In this document: piece by piece, positions 36,341 through 51,100 of the stretch
Numbering within the stretch: the first letter of the stretch is position 1
Layout: the number at the start of each line of letters is the position of its first letter
Source of the DNA: Hydractinia symbiolongicarpus
Lineage: Eukaryota; Cnidaria; Hydrozoa; Anthoathecata; Hydractiniidae
Assembly: GCF_029227915.1 (NCBI RefSeq)
Contig: NC_079875.1
Coordinates: forward strand, 25,182,001 to 25,246,000
Direction of reading: 5' to 3'
DNA length: 64,000 bases
Made by a program: the position numbers and the translations under genes
The notes under the pieces: generated by a model
Told to the model about the DNA's origin: nothing
Database searches by the model: none
Seen by the model: the letters and a program-made list of their open reading frames with translations, nothing else

Positions 36341-39300
36341 TTAAGGTCAACAATTTCGTCTCAAGTTCTTATATCTTAGCCGTGGAATTGATAAACGAGG
36401 CATTTGAAAATGACGAGTGTCATGTATTTGCGATTTTTCGTATTGATACAAGATAAATGTCATTTGGTGACGACAACCTTGTCTCAGGTTCTATATGTTT
36501 TAGTAGTAAAGTTGATAAACGAGGCATTTAAAAGAGACGAGTGTTATATACTTGCGATTTTTTCCTATTGATATAAGATAATTATCATTCTGGGACGTCA
36601 ACCTCGTCTCAGTTTCTATGTATTATAGCCGGAAAATTGATAAACGTGGCATTTCAAAGTGACGAGTGTCATCTATTTGCCATTTGTCGTGTTGATACAA
36701 GATAATTGTAATTTAAGGTCAACAACTTCGTCTCAAGTTCTTATATCTTAGCCGTGGAATTGATAAACGAGGCATTTGAAAGTGACGAGTGTCATGTATT
36801 TGCGATTTTTCGTATTGATACAAGATAAATGTCATTTGGTGACGACAACCTTGTCTCAGGTTCTATATGTTTTAGTAGTAAAGTTGATAAACGAGGCATT
36901 TAAAAGAGACGAATGTTATATACTTGCGATTTTTTCCTATTGATATAAGATAATTATCATTCTGGGACGTCAACCTCGTCTCAGTTTTTATGTATTATAG
37001 CCGGAAAATTGATAAACGAGGCATTTCAAAGTGACGAGTGTCATCTATTTGCCATTTGTCGTGTTGATACAAGATAATTGTACTTTAGGGTCAACAACCT
37101 CGTTTCAGGATCTTATATCTTAGCCGTGGAATTGATAAACGAGGCATTTCAAAGTGACGAGTGTCATGTATTTGCCATTTGTCGTGATGATACAAGATAA
37201 TTGTAACTTAGGGTCAACAACCTCGTTTCAGGATCTTATATCTTAGCCGTAAAATTGATAAACGAGGCATTTCGAAGAGACGAGTGTTCTACATTTGCGA
37301 TTCTTCGTATTGATACAGGATAATTGTCATTTAGGAACGACAACCCCGTCTCAGGTTCTATATATCATGGCCGTAAAAATGATGAAGGGGGCATTTCAAA
37401 GAGACGAGTGTCTTGTATTTGCAATTTTTCGTATTGATACAAGATAATTGTAATTTAGTGTCAACAACTTCGTCTCAAGTTCTTATATCTTAGCCGTGGT
37501 ATTGATAAACGAGGCATGTGAAGGTGACGAGTGTCATGTATTTGCGATTTTTCGTATTGATACGAGATAAATGTCATTTGGGGACGACAACCTCGTCTCA
37601 GGTTCTATATATCTTAGTCGTAATATTTATAAACGAGGCATTTAAAAGAGACGAGTGTTATATACTTGCGATTTTTCGTATTGATATAAGATAATTGTCA
37701 TTTTGGGACGTCAACCTCGTCTCAGTTTCTATGTATTATGGCCGTAAAATTGATGAAGGAGGCATTTCATAGTGATGAGTGTCATGTATTTGCCATTTTT
37801 CGTATTGATACAAGATAAATGTCATTTAGCGTCAACAACTTCGTCTCAAGTTCTTATATCTTAGCCGTGGAATTGATAAACGAGGCATTTAAAAGAGACG
37901 AGTGTTATATACTTGCAATTTTTCGTATTGATACAAGATAATTGTAACTTAGGGTCAACAACTTCGTCTCAAGTTCTTATATCTTAGCCGTGGAATTGAT
38001 AAACGAGGCATTTTGCAGAGACGAGTTTTATATATTTGCGATTTTTCGTATTGATACAGGATAGTGGTCATTCAGGAACGACAACCCCGTCTCAGGTTCT
38101 ATATATTATGGCCGTAAAATTGATGAAGGAGGCATTTCAAAGAGACGAGTGTCTTGTATTTGCGATTTTTCGTATTGATACAAGATAAATGTCATTTAGC
38201 GTCAACAACTTCGTCTCAAGTTCTTATATCTTAGCCGTGGAATTGATAAACGAGGCATTTCAAAGTGACGAGTGTCATGTATTTGCGATTTTTCGTATTG
38301 ATACAAGATAGATGTCATTTGGGGACGTCAACCTCGTCTCAGTTTCTATGTATTACAGCCGGAAAATTGATAAACGACGCATTTCAAAGTGACGACTGTT
38401 TCCTATATTTGCTATTTTTCGCATTGATACTAGATAATTGTAATTTAGGGTCAACAACTTCGCCTTAGGTTCTTATATTTTAGCCGTGGAATTGATAAAC
38501 GAGGCATTTAAAAGAGACGAGTGTTATATACTTGCAATTTTTCGTATTGATACAAGATAATTGTAACTTAGGGTCAACAACTTCGTCTCAAGTTCTTATA
38601 TCTTAGCCGTGGAATTGATAAACGAGGCATTTCGCAGAGACGAGTGTCATGTATTTGCGATTTTTCGTGTTGATACAAGATAAATGTCATTTGGTGACGG
38701 CAACCTCGTCTCAGGTTCCATATATTTTTATCGTAAAATTGATAAACGAGGCCATTAAAATTGACTAGTGTCTCATATTTTTGCGATTTTTCGTATTGAT
38801 ACAAGATAATTGTAATTTAGGGTCAACAACTTCGTCTCAAGTTCTATATATTATGGCCGTAAAATTGATGAAGGAGGCATTTCAAAGAGACGAGTGACTT
38901 GTATTTGCGATTTTACGTATTGATACAAGATAAATGTCATTTAGGGTCAACAACTTCGTCTCAAGTTCTTATATCTTCGCCGTGGAATTGATAAACGAGG
39001 CATTTGAAAGTGACGAGTGTCATGTATTTGCGATTTTTCGTATTGATACAAGATAAATGTCATTTGGGGACGTCAACCTCGTCTCAGTTTCTATGTATTA
39101 CAGCCGGAAAATTGATAAACGACGCATTTCAAAGTGACGAGTGTTTCCTATATTTGCTATTTTTCGCATTGATACAAGATAATTGAAATTTAGGGTCAAC
39201 AACTTCGCCTCAGGTTCTTATATTTTAGCCGTGGAATTGATAAACGAGACATTTAAAAGAGACGAGTGTTATATACTTGCAATTTTTCGTATTGATACAA

Positions 39301-42300
39301 GATAATTGTAACTTAGGGTCAGCAACTTCGTCTCAAGTTCTTATATCTTAGCCGTGGAATTGATAAACGAGGCATTTTGCGGAGACGAGTTTTATATATT
39401 TGCGATTTTTCTTATTGATACAGGATAGTGGTCATTCAGGAACGACAACCCCGTCTCAGGTTCTATATATTATGGCCGTAAAATCGATGAAGGAGGCATT
39501 TCAAAGAGTCGAGTGTCTTGTATTTGCGATTTTTCGTATTGATACAAGATAAATGTCACTTGGGGACGTCAACCTCGTCTCAGTTTCTATGTATTACAGC
39601 CGGAAAATTGATAAACGACGCATTTCAAAGTGACGAGTGTTTCCTATATTTGCTATTTTTCGCATTGATACAAGATAATTATAATTTAGGGTCAACAACT
39701 TCGCCTCAGGTTCTTATATTTTAGCCGTGGAATTGATAAACGAGGCATTTAAAAGAGACGAGTGTTATATACTTGCAATTTTTCGTATTGATACAAGATA
39801 ATTGTAACTTAGGGTCAACAACTTCGTCTCAAGTTCTTATATCTTAGCCGTGGAATTGATAAACGAGACATTTCGAAGAGACGAATTTTATATATTTGCG
39901 ATTTTTCGTATTGATACAGGATAGTGGTCATTCAGGAACGACAACCCCGTCTCAGGTTCTATATATTATGGCCGTAAAAATGATGAAGGAGGCATTTCAA
40001 AGGGACGAGTGTCTTGTATTTGCGATTTTTCGTATTGATACAAGATAAATGTCATTTAGCGTCAACAACTTCGTCTCAAGTTCTTATATCTTAGCCGTGG
40101 AATTGATAAACGAGGCATTTCAAAGTGACGAGTGTCATGTATTTGCGATTTTTCGTATTGATACAAGATAAATGTCATTTGGGGACGTCAACCTCGTCTC
40201 AGTTTCTATGTATTACAGACGGAAAATTGATAAACGACGCATTTCAAAGTGACGAGTGTTTCCTATATTTGCTATTTTTCGCATTGATACTAGATAATTG
40301 TAATTTAGGGTCAACTACTTCGCCTTAGGTTCTTATATTTTAGCCGTGGAATTGATAAACGAGGCATTTAAAAGAGACGAGTGTTATATACTTGCAATCT
40401 TTCGTATTGATACAAGATAATTGTAACTTAGGGTCAACAACTTCGTTTCAAGTTCTTATATCTTAGCCGTGGAATTGATAAACGAGGCATTTCGCAGAGA
40501 CGAGTTTTATATATTTGCGATTTTTCGTATTGATACAGGATAGTGGTCATTCAGGAACGACAACCCCGTCTCAGGTTCTATATATTATGGCCGTAAAATT
40601 GATGAAGGAGGCATTTCAAAGAGACGAGTGTCTTGTATTTGCGATTTTTCGTATTGATACAAGATAATTGTAATTTAAGGTCAACAACTTCGTCTCAAGT
40701 TCTTATATCTTAGCCGTGGAATTGATAAACGAGGCATTTGAAAATGACGAGTGTCATGTATTTGCGATTTTTCGTATTGATGCAAGATAAATGTCATTTG
40801 GTGACGACAACCTTGTCTCAGGTTCTATATGTTTTAGTAGTAAAGTTGATAAACGAGGCATTTAAAAGAGACGAGTGTTATATACTTGCGATTTTTTCCT
40901 ATTGATATAAGATAATTATCATTCTGGGACGTCAACCTCGTCTCAGTTTCTATGTATTATAGCCGGAAAATTGATAAACGTGGCATTTCAAAGTGACGAG
41001 TGTCATCTATTTGCCATTTGTCGTGTTGATACAAGATAATTGTAATTTAAGGTCAACAACTTCGTCTCAAGTTCTTATATCTTAGCCGTGGAATTGATAA
41101 ACGAGGCATTTGAAAGTGACGAGTGTCATGTATTTGCGATTTTTCGTATTGATACAAGATAAATGTCATTTGGTGACGACAACCTTGTCTCAGGTTCTAT
41201 ATGTTTTAGTAGTAAAGTTGATAAACGAGGCATTTAAAAGAGACGAGTGTTATATACTTGCGATTTTTTCCTATTGATATAAGATAATTATCATTCTGGG
41301 ACGTCAACCTCGTCTCAGTTTTTATGTATTATAGCCGGAAAATTGATAAACGAGGCATTTCAAAGTGACGAGTGTCATCTATTTGCCATTTGTCGTGTTG
41401 ATACAAGATAATTGTACTTTAGGGTCAACAACCTCGTTTCAGGATCTTATATCTTAGCCGTGGAATTGATAAACGAGGCATTTCAAAGTGACGAGTGTCA
41501 TGTATTTGCCATTTGTCGTGATGATACAAGATAATTGTAACTTAGGGTCAACAACCTCGTTTCAGGATCTTATATCTTAGCCGTAAAATTGATAAACGAG
41601 GCATTTCGAAGAGACGAGTGTTCTACATTTGCGATTCTTCGTATTGATACAGGATAATTGTCATTTAGGAACGACAACCCCGTCTCAGGTTCTATATATC
41701 ATGGCCGTAAAAATGATGAAGGGGGCATTTCAAAGAGACGAGTGTCTTGTATTTGCAATTTTTCGTATTGATACAAGATAATTGTAATTTAGTGTCAACA
41801 ACTTCGTCTCAAGTTCTTATATCTTAGCCGTGGTATTGATAAACGAGGCATGTGAAGGTGACGAGTGTCATGTATTTGCGATTTTTCGTATTGATACGAG
41901 ATAAATGTCATTTGGGGACGACAACCTCGTCTCAGGTTCTATATATCTTAGTCGTAATATTTATAAACGAGGCATTTAAAAGAGACGAGTGTTATATACT
42001 TGCGATTTTTCGTATTGATATAAGATAATTGTCATTTTGGGACGTCAACCTCGTCTCAGTTTCTATGTATTATGGCCGTAAAACTGATGAAGGAGGCATT
42101 TCATAGTGACGAGTGTCATGTATTTGCCATTTTTCGTATTGATACAAGATAAATGTCATTTAGCGTCAACAACTTCGTCTCAAGTTCTTATATCTTAGCC
42201 GTGGAATTGATAAACGAGGCATTTGAAAGAGACGAGTGTTATATACTTGCCATTTTTCGTATTGATACAAGATAATTGTAACTTAGGGTCAACAACTTCG

Positions 42301-42519
42301 TCTCAAGTTCTTATATATTAGCCGTGGAATTGATAAACGAGGCATTTTGCAGAGACGAGTTTTATATATTTGCGATTTTTCGTATTGATACAGGATAGTG
42401 GTCATTCAGGAACGACAACCCCGTCTCAGGTTCTATATATTATGGCCGTAAAATTGATGAAGGAGGCATTTCAAAGAGACGAGTGTCTTGTATTTGCGAT
42501 TTTTCGTATTGATACAAGA
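34700..42519. repeat. ~3.5-kb segmental duplication at 4334-bp offset inside the satellite
   Basis: The segment of about 34.7-38.185 kb reappears at about 39.035-42.519 kb. The offset is 4333-4334 bp over most of its length (35101/39434, 36407/40741, 37741/42075), with few mismatches. Identity ends near 38185/42519, where one copy continues TTTAGCGTC and the other CTTGGGGAC. Confidence 0.8.
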
Positions 42520-45500
42520 TAAATGTCACTTGGGGACGTCAACCTCGTCTCAGTTTCTATGTATTACAGCCGGAAAATTGATAAACGACGCATTTCAAAG
42601 TATCGAGTGTTTCCTATATTTGCTACTTTTCGCATTGATACAAGATAATTGTAATTTAGGGTCAACAACTTCGCCTCAGGTTCTTATATTTTAGCCGTGG
42701 AATTGATAAACGAGGCTTTTAAAAGAGACGAGTGTTATATACTTGCAATTTTTCGTATTGATACAGGATAGTGGTCATTCAGGAACGACAACCCCGTCTC
42801 AGGTTCTATATATTATGGCCGTAAAATTGATGAAGGGGGCATTTCAAAGAGACGAGTGTCTTGTATTTGCAATTTTTCGTATTGATACAAGATAAATGTC
42901 ATTTGGTGACGACAACCTTGTCTCAGGTTCTATATGTTTTAGTAGTAAAGTTGATAAACGAGGCATTTAAAAGAGACGAGTGTTATATACTTGCGATTTT
43001 TTCCTATTGATATAAGATAATTATCATTCTGGGACGTCAACCTCGTCTCAGTTTCTATGTATTATAGCCGGAAAATTGATAAACGTGGCATTTCAAAGTG
43101 ACGAGTGTCATCTATTTGCCATTTGTCGTGTTGATACAAGATAATTGTAATTTAAGGTCAACAACTTCGTCTCAAGTTCTTATATCTTAGCCGTGGAATT
43201 GATAAACGAGGCATTTGAAAGTGACGAGTGTCATGTATTTGCGATTTTTCGTATTGATACAAGATAAATGTCATTTGGTGACGACAACCTTGTCTCAGGT
43301 TCTATATGTTTTAGTAGTAAAGTTGATAAACGAGGCATTTAAAAGAGACGAGTGTTATATACTTGCGATTTTTTCATATTGATATAAGATAATTATCATT
43401 CTGGGACGTCAACCTCGTCTCAGTTTTTATGTATTATAGCCGGAAAATTGATAAACGAGGCATTTCAAAGTGACGAGTGTCATCTATTTGCCATTTGTCG
43501 TATTGATACAAGATAATTGTAATTTAGTGTCAACAACTTCGTCTCAAGTTCTTATATCTTAGCCGTGGTATTGATAAACGAGGCATGTGAAAGTGACGAG
43601 TGTCATGTATTTGCGATTTTTCGTATTGATACGAGATAAATGTCATTTGGGGACGACAACCTCGTCTCAGGTTCTATATATCTTAGTCGTAATATTTATA
43701 AACGAGGCATTTAAAAGAGACGAGTGTTATATACTTGCGATTTTTCATATTGATATAAGATGATTGTCATTTTGGGACGTCAACCTCGTCTCAGTTTCTA
43801 TGTATTATGGCCGTAAAATTGAGGAAGAAGGCATTTCATAGTGACGAGTGTCATGTATTTGCCATTTTTCGTATTGATACAAGATAAATGTCATTTAGCG
43901 TCAACAACTTCGTCTCAAGTTCTTATATCTTAGCCGTGGAATTGATAAACGAGGCATTTAAAAGAGACGAGTGTTATATACTTGCAATTTTTCGTATTGA
44001 TACAAGATAATTGTAACTTAGGGTCAACAACTTCGTCTCAAGTTCTTATGTCTTAGCCGTGGAATTGATAAACGAGGCATTTTGCAGAGACGAGTTTTAT
44101 ATATTTGCGATTTTTCGTATTGATACAGGATAGTGGTCATTCAGGAACGACAACCCCGTCTCAGGTTCTATATATTATGGCCGTAAAATTGATGAAGGAG
44201 GCATTTAAAAGAGACGAGTGTCTTGTATTTGCGATTTTTCGTATTGATACAAGATAAATGTCACTTGGGGACGTCAACCTCGTCTCAGTTTCTATGTATT
44301 ACAGCCGGAAAATTGATAAACGACGCATTTCAAAGTATCGAGTGTTTCCTATATTTGCTACTTTTCGCATTGATACAAGATAATTGTAATTTAGGGTCAA
44401 CAACTTCGCCTCAGGTTCTTATATTTTAGCCGTGGAATTGATAAACGAGGCATTTAAAAGAGACAAGTGTTATATACTTGCAATTTTTCGTATTGATACA
44501 AGATAATTGTAACTTAGGGTCAACAACTTCGTCTCAGTTTCTATGTATTATGGCCGTAAAATTGATGAAGGAGGCATTTCATAGTGACGAGTGTCATGTA
44601 TTTGCCATTTTTCGTATTGATACAAGATAAATGTCATTTAGCGTCAACAACTTCGTCTCAAGTTCTTATATCTTAGCCGTGGAATTGATAAACGAGGCAT
44701 TTAAAAGAGACGAGTGTTATATACTTGCAATTTTTCGTATTGATACAAGATAATTGTAACTTAGGGTCAACAACTTCGTCTCAAGTTCTTATATCTTAGC
44801 CGTGGAATTGATAAACGAGGCATTTCGCAGAGACGAGTTTTATATATTTGCGATTTTTCGTATTGATACAGGATAGTGGTCATTCAGGAACGACAACCCC
44901 GTCTCAGGTTCTATATATTATGGCCGTAAAATTGATGAAGGAGGCATTTCAAAGAGACGAGTGTCTTGTATTTGCGATTTTTCGTATTGATACAAGATAA
45001 TTGTAATTTAAGGTCAACAACTTCGTCTCAAGTTCTTATATCTTAGCCGTGGAATTGATAAACGAGGCATTTTGCAGAGACGAGTGTCATGTATTTGCGA
45101 TTTTTCGTATTGATACAGGATAGTGGTCATTCAGGAACGACAACCCCGTCTCAGGTTCTATATATTATGGCCGTAAAATTGATGAAGGAGGCATTTCAAA
45201 GAGACGAGTGTCTTGTATTTGCGATTTTTCGTATTGATACAAGATAAATGTCACTTGGGGACGTCAACCTCGTCTCAGTTTCTATGTATTACAGCCGGAA
45301 AATTGATAAACGACGCATTTCAAAGTATCGAGTGTTTCCTATATTTGCTACTTTTCGCATTGATACAAGATAATTGTAATTTAGGGTCAACAACTTCGCC
45401 TCAGGTTCTTATATTTTAGCCGTGGAATTGATAAACGAGGCTTTTAAAAGAGACGAGTGTTATATACTTGCAATTTTTCGTATTGATACAAGATAATTGT

Positions 45501-48133
45501 AACTTAGGGTCAACAACTTCGTCTCAGTTTCTATGTATTATGGCCGTAAAATTGATGAAGGAGGCATTTCATAGTGACGAGTGTCATGTATTTGCCATTT
45601 TTCGTATTGATACAAGATAAATGTCATTTAGCGTCAACAACTTCGTCTCAAGTTCTTATATCTTAGCCGTGGAATTGATAAACGAGGCATTTCAAAGTGA
45701 CGAGTGTCATGTATTTGCGATTTTTCGTATTGATACAAGATAAATGTCATTTGGGGACGTCAACCTCGTTTCAGTTTCTATGTATTACAGCCGGAAAATT
45801 GATAAACGACGCATTTCAAAGTGACGACTGTTTCCTATATTTGCTATTTTTCGCATTGATACTAGATAATTGTAATTTAGGGTCAACAACTTCGCCTTAG
45901 GTTCTTATATTTTAGCCGTGGAATTGATAAACGAGGCATTTAAAAGAGACGAGTGTTATATACTTGCAATTTTTCGTATTGATACAAGATAATTGTAACT
46001 TAGGGTCAACAACTTCGTCTCAAGTTCTTATATCTTAGCCGTGGAATTGATAAACGAGGCATTTCGCAGAGACGAGTTTTATATATTTGCGATTTTTCGT
46101 ATTGATACAGGATAGTGGTCATTCAGGAACGACAACCCCGTCTCAGGTTCTATATATTATGGCCGTAAAATTGATGAAGGAGGCATTTCAAAGAGACGAG
46201 TGTCTTGTATTTGCAATTTTTCGTATTGATACAAGATAATTGTAATTTAAGGTCAACAACTTCGTCTCAAGTTCTTATATCTTAGCCGTGGAATTGATAA
46301 ACGAGGCATTTGAAAGTGACGAGTGTCATGTATTTGCGATTTTTCGTATTGATACAAGATAAATGTCATTTGGTGACGACAACCTTGTCTCAGGTTCTAT
46401 ATGTTTTAGTAGTAAAGTTGATAAACGAGGCTTTTAAAAGAGACGAGTGTTATATACTTGCGATTTTTTCCTATTGATATAAGATAATTATCATTCTGGG
46501 ACGTCAACCTCGTCTCAGTTTCTATGTATTATAGCCGGAAAATTGATAAACGAGGCATTTCAAAGTGACGAGTGTCATCTATTTGCCATTTGTCGTGTTG
46601 ATACAAGATAATTGTAATTTAGTGTCAACAACTTCGTCTCAAGTTCTTATATCTTAGCCGTGGAATTGATAAACGAGGCATGTGAAGGTGACGAGTGTCA
46701 TGTATTTGCGATTTTTCGTATTGATACGAGATAAATGTCATTTGGGGACGACAACCTCGTCTCAGGTTCTATATATCTTAGTCGTAATATTTATAAACGA
46801 GGCATTTAAAAGAGACGAGTGTTATATACTTGCGATTTTTCGTATTGATATAAGATAATTGTCATTTTGGGACGTCAACCTCGTCTCAGTTTCTATGTAT
46901 TATGGCCGTAAAAGTGATGAAGGAGGCATTTCAAAGAGACGAGTGTCTTGTATATGCGATTTTTCGTATTGATACAAGATAATTGTAATTTAGGGTCAAC
47001 AACTTCGTCTCAAGTTCTTATATTTTAGCCGTGGAATTGATAAACGACGCATTTCAAAGTGACGAGTGTTTCCTATATTTGCTATTTTTCGCATTGATAC
47101 AAGATAATTGTAATTTAGGGTCAACAAATTCGCCTCAGGTTCTTATATTTTACCCGTGGAATTGATAAACGAGGCATTTAAAAGAGACGAGTGTTATATA
47201 CTTGCAATTTTTCGTATTGATACAAGATAATTGTAATTTGGGGACGACAACCTCGTCTCAGGTTCTTATATTTTAGCAGTGGAATTGATAAACGAGGCAT
47301 TTTGCAGAGACGAGTTTTATATATTTGCGATTTTTCGTATTGATACAGGATAGTGGTCATTCAGGAACGACAACCCCGTCTCAGGTTCTATATATTATGG
47401 CCGTAAAATTGATGAAGGAGGCATTTCGCAGAGACGAGTTTTATATATTTGCGATTTTTCGTATTGATACAGGATAGTGGTCATTCAGGAACGACAACCC
47501 CGTCTCAGGTTCTATATATTATGGCCGTAAAATTGATGAAGGAGGCATTTCAAAGAGACGAGTGTCTTGTATTTGCAATTTTTCGTATTGATACAAGATA
47601 ATTGTAATTTAAGGTCAACAACTTCGTCTCAAGTTCTTATATCTTAGCCGTGGAATTGATAAACGAGGCATTTGAAAGTGACGAGTGTCATGTATTTGCG
47701 ATTTTTCGTATTGATACAAGATAAATGTCATTTGGTGACGACAACCTTGTCTCAGGTTCTATATGTTTTAGTAGTAAAGTTGATAAACGAGGCATTTAAA
47801 AGAGAAGAGTGTTATATACTTGCGATTTTTTCCTATTGATATAAGATAATTATCATTCTGGAACGTCAACCTCGTCTCAGTTTCTATGTATTATAGCCGG
47901 AAAATTGATAAACGAGGCATTTCAAAGTGACGAGTGTCATCTATTTGCCATTTGTCGTGTTGATACAAGATAATTGTACTTTAGGGTCAACAACCTCGTT
48001 TCAGGATCTTATATCTTAGCCGTGGAATTGATAAACGAGGCATTTCAAAGTGACGAGTGTCATGTATTTGCCATTTGTCGTGATGATACAAGATAATTGT
48101 AACTTAGGGTCAACAACCTCGTTTCAGGATCTT

Positions 48134-51100
48134 ACATCTTAGCCGTGGAATTGTTAAACGAGGCATTTCGAAGAGACGAGTTTTATATATTTGCGATTTT
48201 TCGTATAATTGTCATTTAGGAACGACAACCCCGTCTCAGGTTCTATATATTATGGCCGTAAAATTGATGAAGGAGGCATTTCAAAGAGACGAGTGCCTTG
48301 TATTTGCGATTTTTCGTATTGATACAAGATAATTGTAATTTAGGGTCAACAACTTCGTCTCAAGTTCTTATATCTTAGCCGTGGAATTGATAAACGAGGC
48401 ATTTGAAAGTGACCAGTGTCATGTATTTGCCATTCGTCGTGTTGATACAAGATTATAGTACTTTAGGGTCAACAACCTCGTTTCAGGATCTTATATCTTA
48501 GCCGTAAAATTGATAAACGAGGCATTTCAAGGAGACGAGTGTCTCATATATTTGCGATTTTTCGTATTGATACAGGATAATTGTCATTTAGGAACGACAA
48601 CCCCGTCTCAGGTTCAATATATATTTTAGCCTTAAAATTCATAAACGTGGCATTTAAAATTGACAAGTGTTTCCTATATTTGCTATTTTTCGCATTGATA
48701 CAAGATAATTGTAATTTAGGGCAACAACTTCGCCACAGGTTCCTATATCTTAGCCGTGGAATTGATAAACGAGGCATTTAAAAGAGCAGAGTGTCTCATA
48801 TATTCGCGATTTTTTTGTATTAATACAGGATAATTGTCATTTAGGGTCAACAACTTCGTCACAGGTTTATATATCTTAGCCGTGGAATTGATAAAGGAGG
48901 CATTACCAAGGTACGTGTGTTATATATTTGCGATTTTTCGTATGGATACAGGATAATTGTCATTTAGGAACGACAACCACGTATCAGGTTCTATATATTA
49001 TGGCCGTAAAATTGATGAAGGAGGCATTTCAAAGAGACGAGTGTCTTGTATTTGTGATTTTTCGAATTGATACAAGACAAATGTCATTTTGGGACGACAA
49101 CCTCGTCTCAGGTTCTATATATATTTTAGTCGTAAAATTGATAAACGAGGCATTTCAAAGTGACGAGTGTCATGTATTTGCGATTTTTCGTATTGACACA
49201 AGATGATTGGCATTTAGGGACGACAACCCCGTCTCAGGTTCTATATATTATGGCCGTAAAATTGATGAAGGAGGCATTTCAAAGAGACGAGTGTCTTGTG
49301 TATGCGATTTTTCGTATTGATACAAGATAATTGTAATTTAGGGTCAACAACTTCGTCTCAAGTTCTTATATCTTAGCCGTGGAATTGATAAACGAGGCAT
49401 GTGAAGGTGACGAGTGTCATGTATTTGCGATTTTTCGTATTGATACGAGATAAATGTCATTTGGGGACGACAACCTCGTCTCAGGTTCTATATATCTTAG
49501 TTGTAATATTTATAAACGAGGCATTTAAAAGAGACGAGTGTTATATACTTGCGATTTTTCGTATTGATATAAGATAATTGTCATTTTGGGACGTCAACCT
49601 CGTCTCAGTTTCTCTGTATTATGGCCGTAAAATTGATGAAGGAGGCATTTCATAGTGACGAGTGTCATGTATTTGCCATTTGTCGTGTTGATACAAGATA
49701 ATTGTACTTTAGGGTCAACAACCTCGTTACAGGATCTTCTATCTTAGCCGTAAAATTGGTAAACGAGGCATTTCAAAGAGACGAGTGTTATATATTTGCG
49801 ATTTTTCGTATTGATACAGGTTAATTGTCATTTAGGAACGACAACCCCGTCTCAGGTTCTATATATTATGGCCGTAAAAGTGATGAAGGAGGCATTTCAA
49901 AGAGACGAGTGTCTTGTATTTGTGATTTTTCGTATTGATACAAGACAAATGTCATTTTGGGACGACAACCTCGTCTCAGGTTCTACATATTTTAGTCGTA
50001 AAATTGATAAACGAGGCATTTCAAAGAAACGAGTGTCTTGTATATGCGATTTTTCGTATTGATACAAGATAATTGTAATTTAGGGTCAACAACATCGTCT
50101 CAAGTTCTTATATTTTAACCGTGGAATTGATAAACGACGCATTTCAAAGTGACGAGTGTTTCCTATATTTGCTATTTTTCGCATTGATACAAGATAATTG
50201 TAATTTAGGGTCAACAACGTCGCCTCAGGTTCTTATATTTTACCCGTGGAATTGATAAACGAGGCATTTAAAAGAGACGAGTGTTATATACTTGCAATTT
50301 TTCGTATTGATACAAGATATTTGTAACTTAGGGTCAACAACTTCGTCTCAAGTTCTTATATCTTAGCCGTGGAATTGTTAAACGAGGCATTTCGAAGAGA
50401 CGAGTTTTATATATTTGCGATTTTTCGTATTGATACAGGATAATTGTCATTTAGGAACGACAACCCCGTCTCAGGTTCTATATATCATGGCCGTAAAAGT
50501 GATGAAGGGGGCATTTCAAAGAGACGAGTGTCTTGTATTTGCAATTTTTCGTATTGATACAAGATAATTGTAATTTAGGGCAACAACTTCGCCACAAGTT
50601 CTTATATCTTAGCCGTGGAATTGTTAAACGAGGCATTTCGAAGAGACGAGTTTTATATATTTGCGATTTTTCGTATAATTGTCATTTAGGAACGACAACC
50701 CCGTCTCAGGTTCTATATATTATGGCCGTAAAATTGATGAAGGAGGCATTTCAAAGAGACGAGTGCCTTGTATTTGCGATTTTTCGTATTGATACAAGAT
50801 AATTGTAATTTAGGGTCAACAACTTCGTCTCAAGTTCTTATATCTTAGCCGTGGAATTGATAAACGAGGCATTTGAAAGTGACCAGTGTCATGTATTTGC
50901 CATTCGTCGTGTTGATACAAGATTATAGTACTTTAGGGTCAACAACCTCGTTTCAGGATCTTATATCTTAGCCGTAAAATTGATAAACGAGGCATTTCAA
51001 GGAGACGAGTGTCTCATATATTTGCGATTTTTCGTATTGATACAGGATAATTGTCATTTAGGAACGACAACCCCGTCTCAGGTTCAATATATATTTTAGC

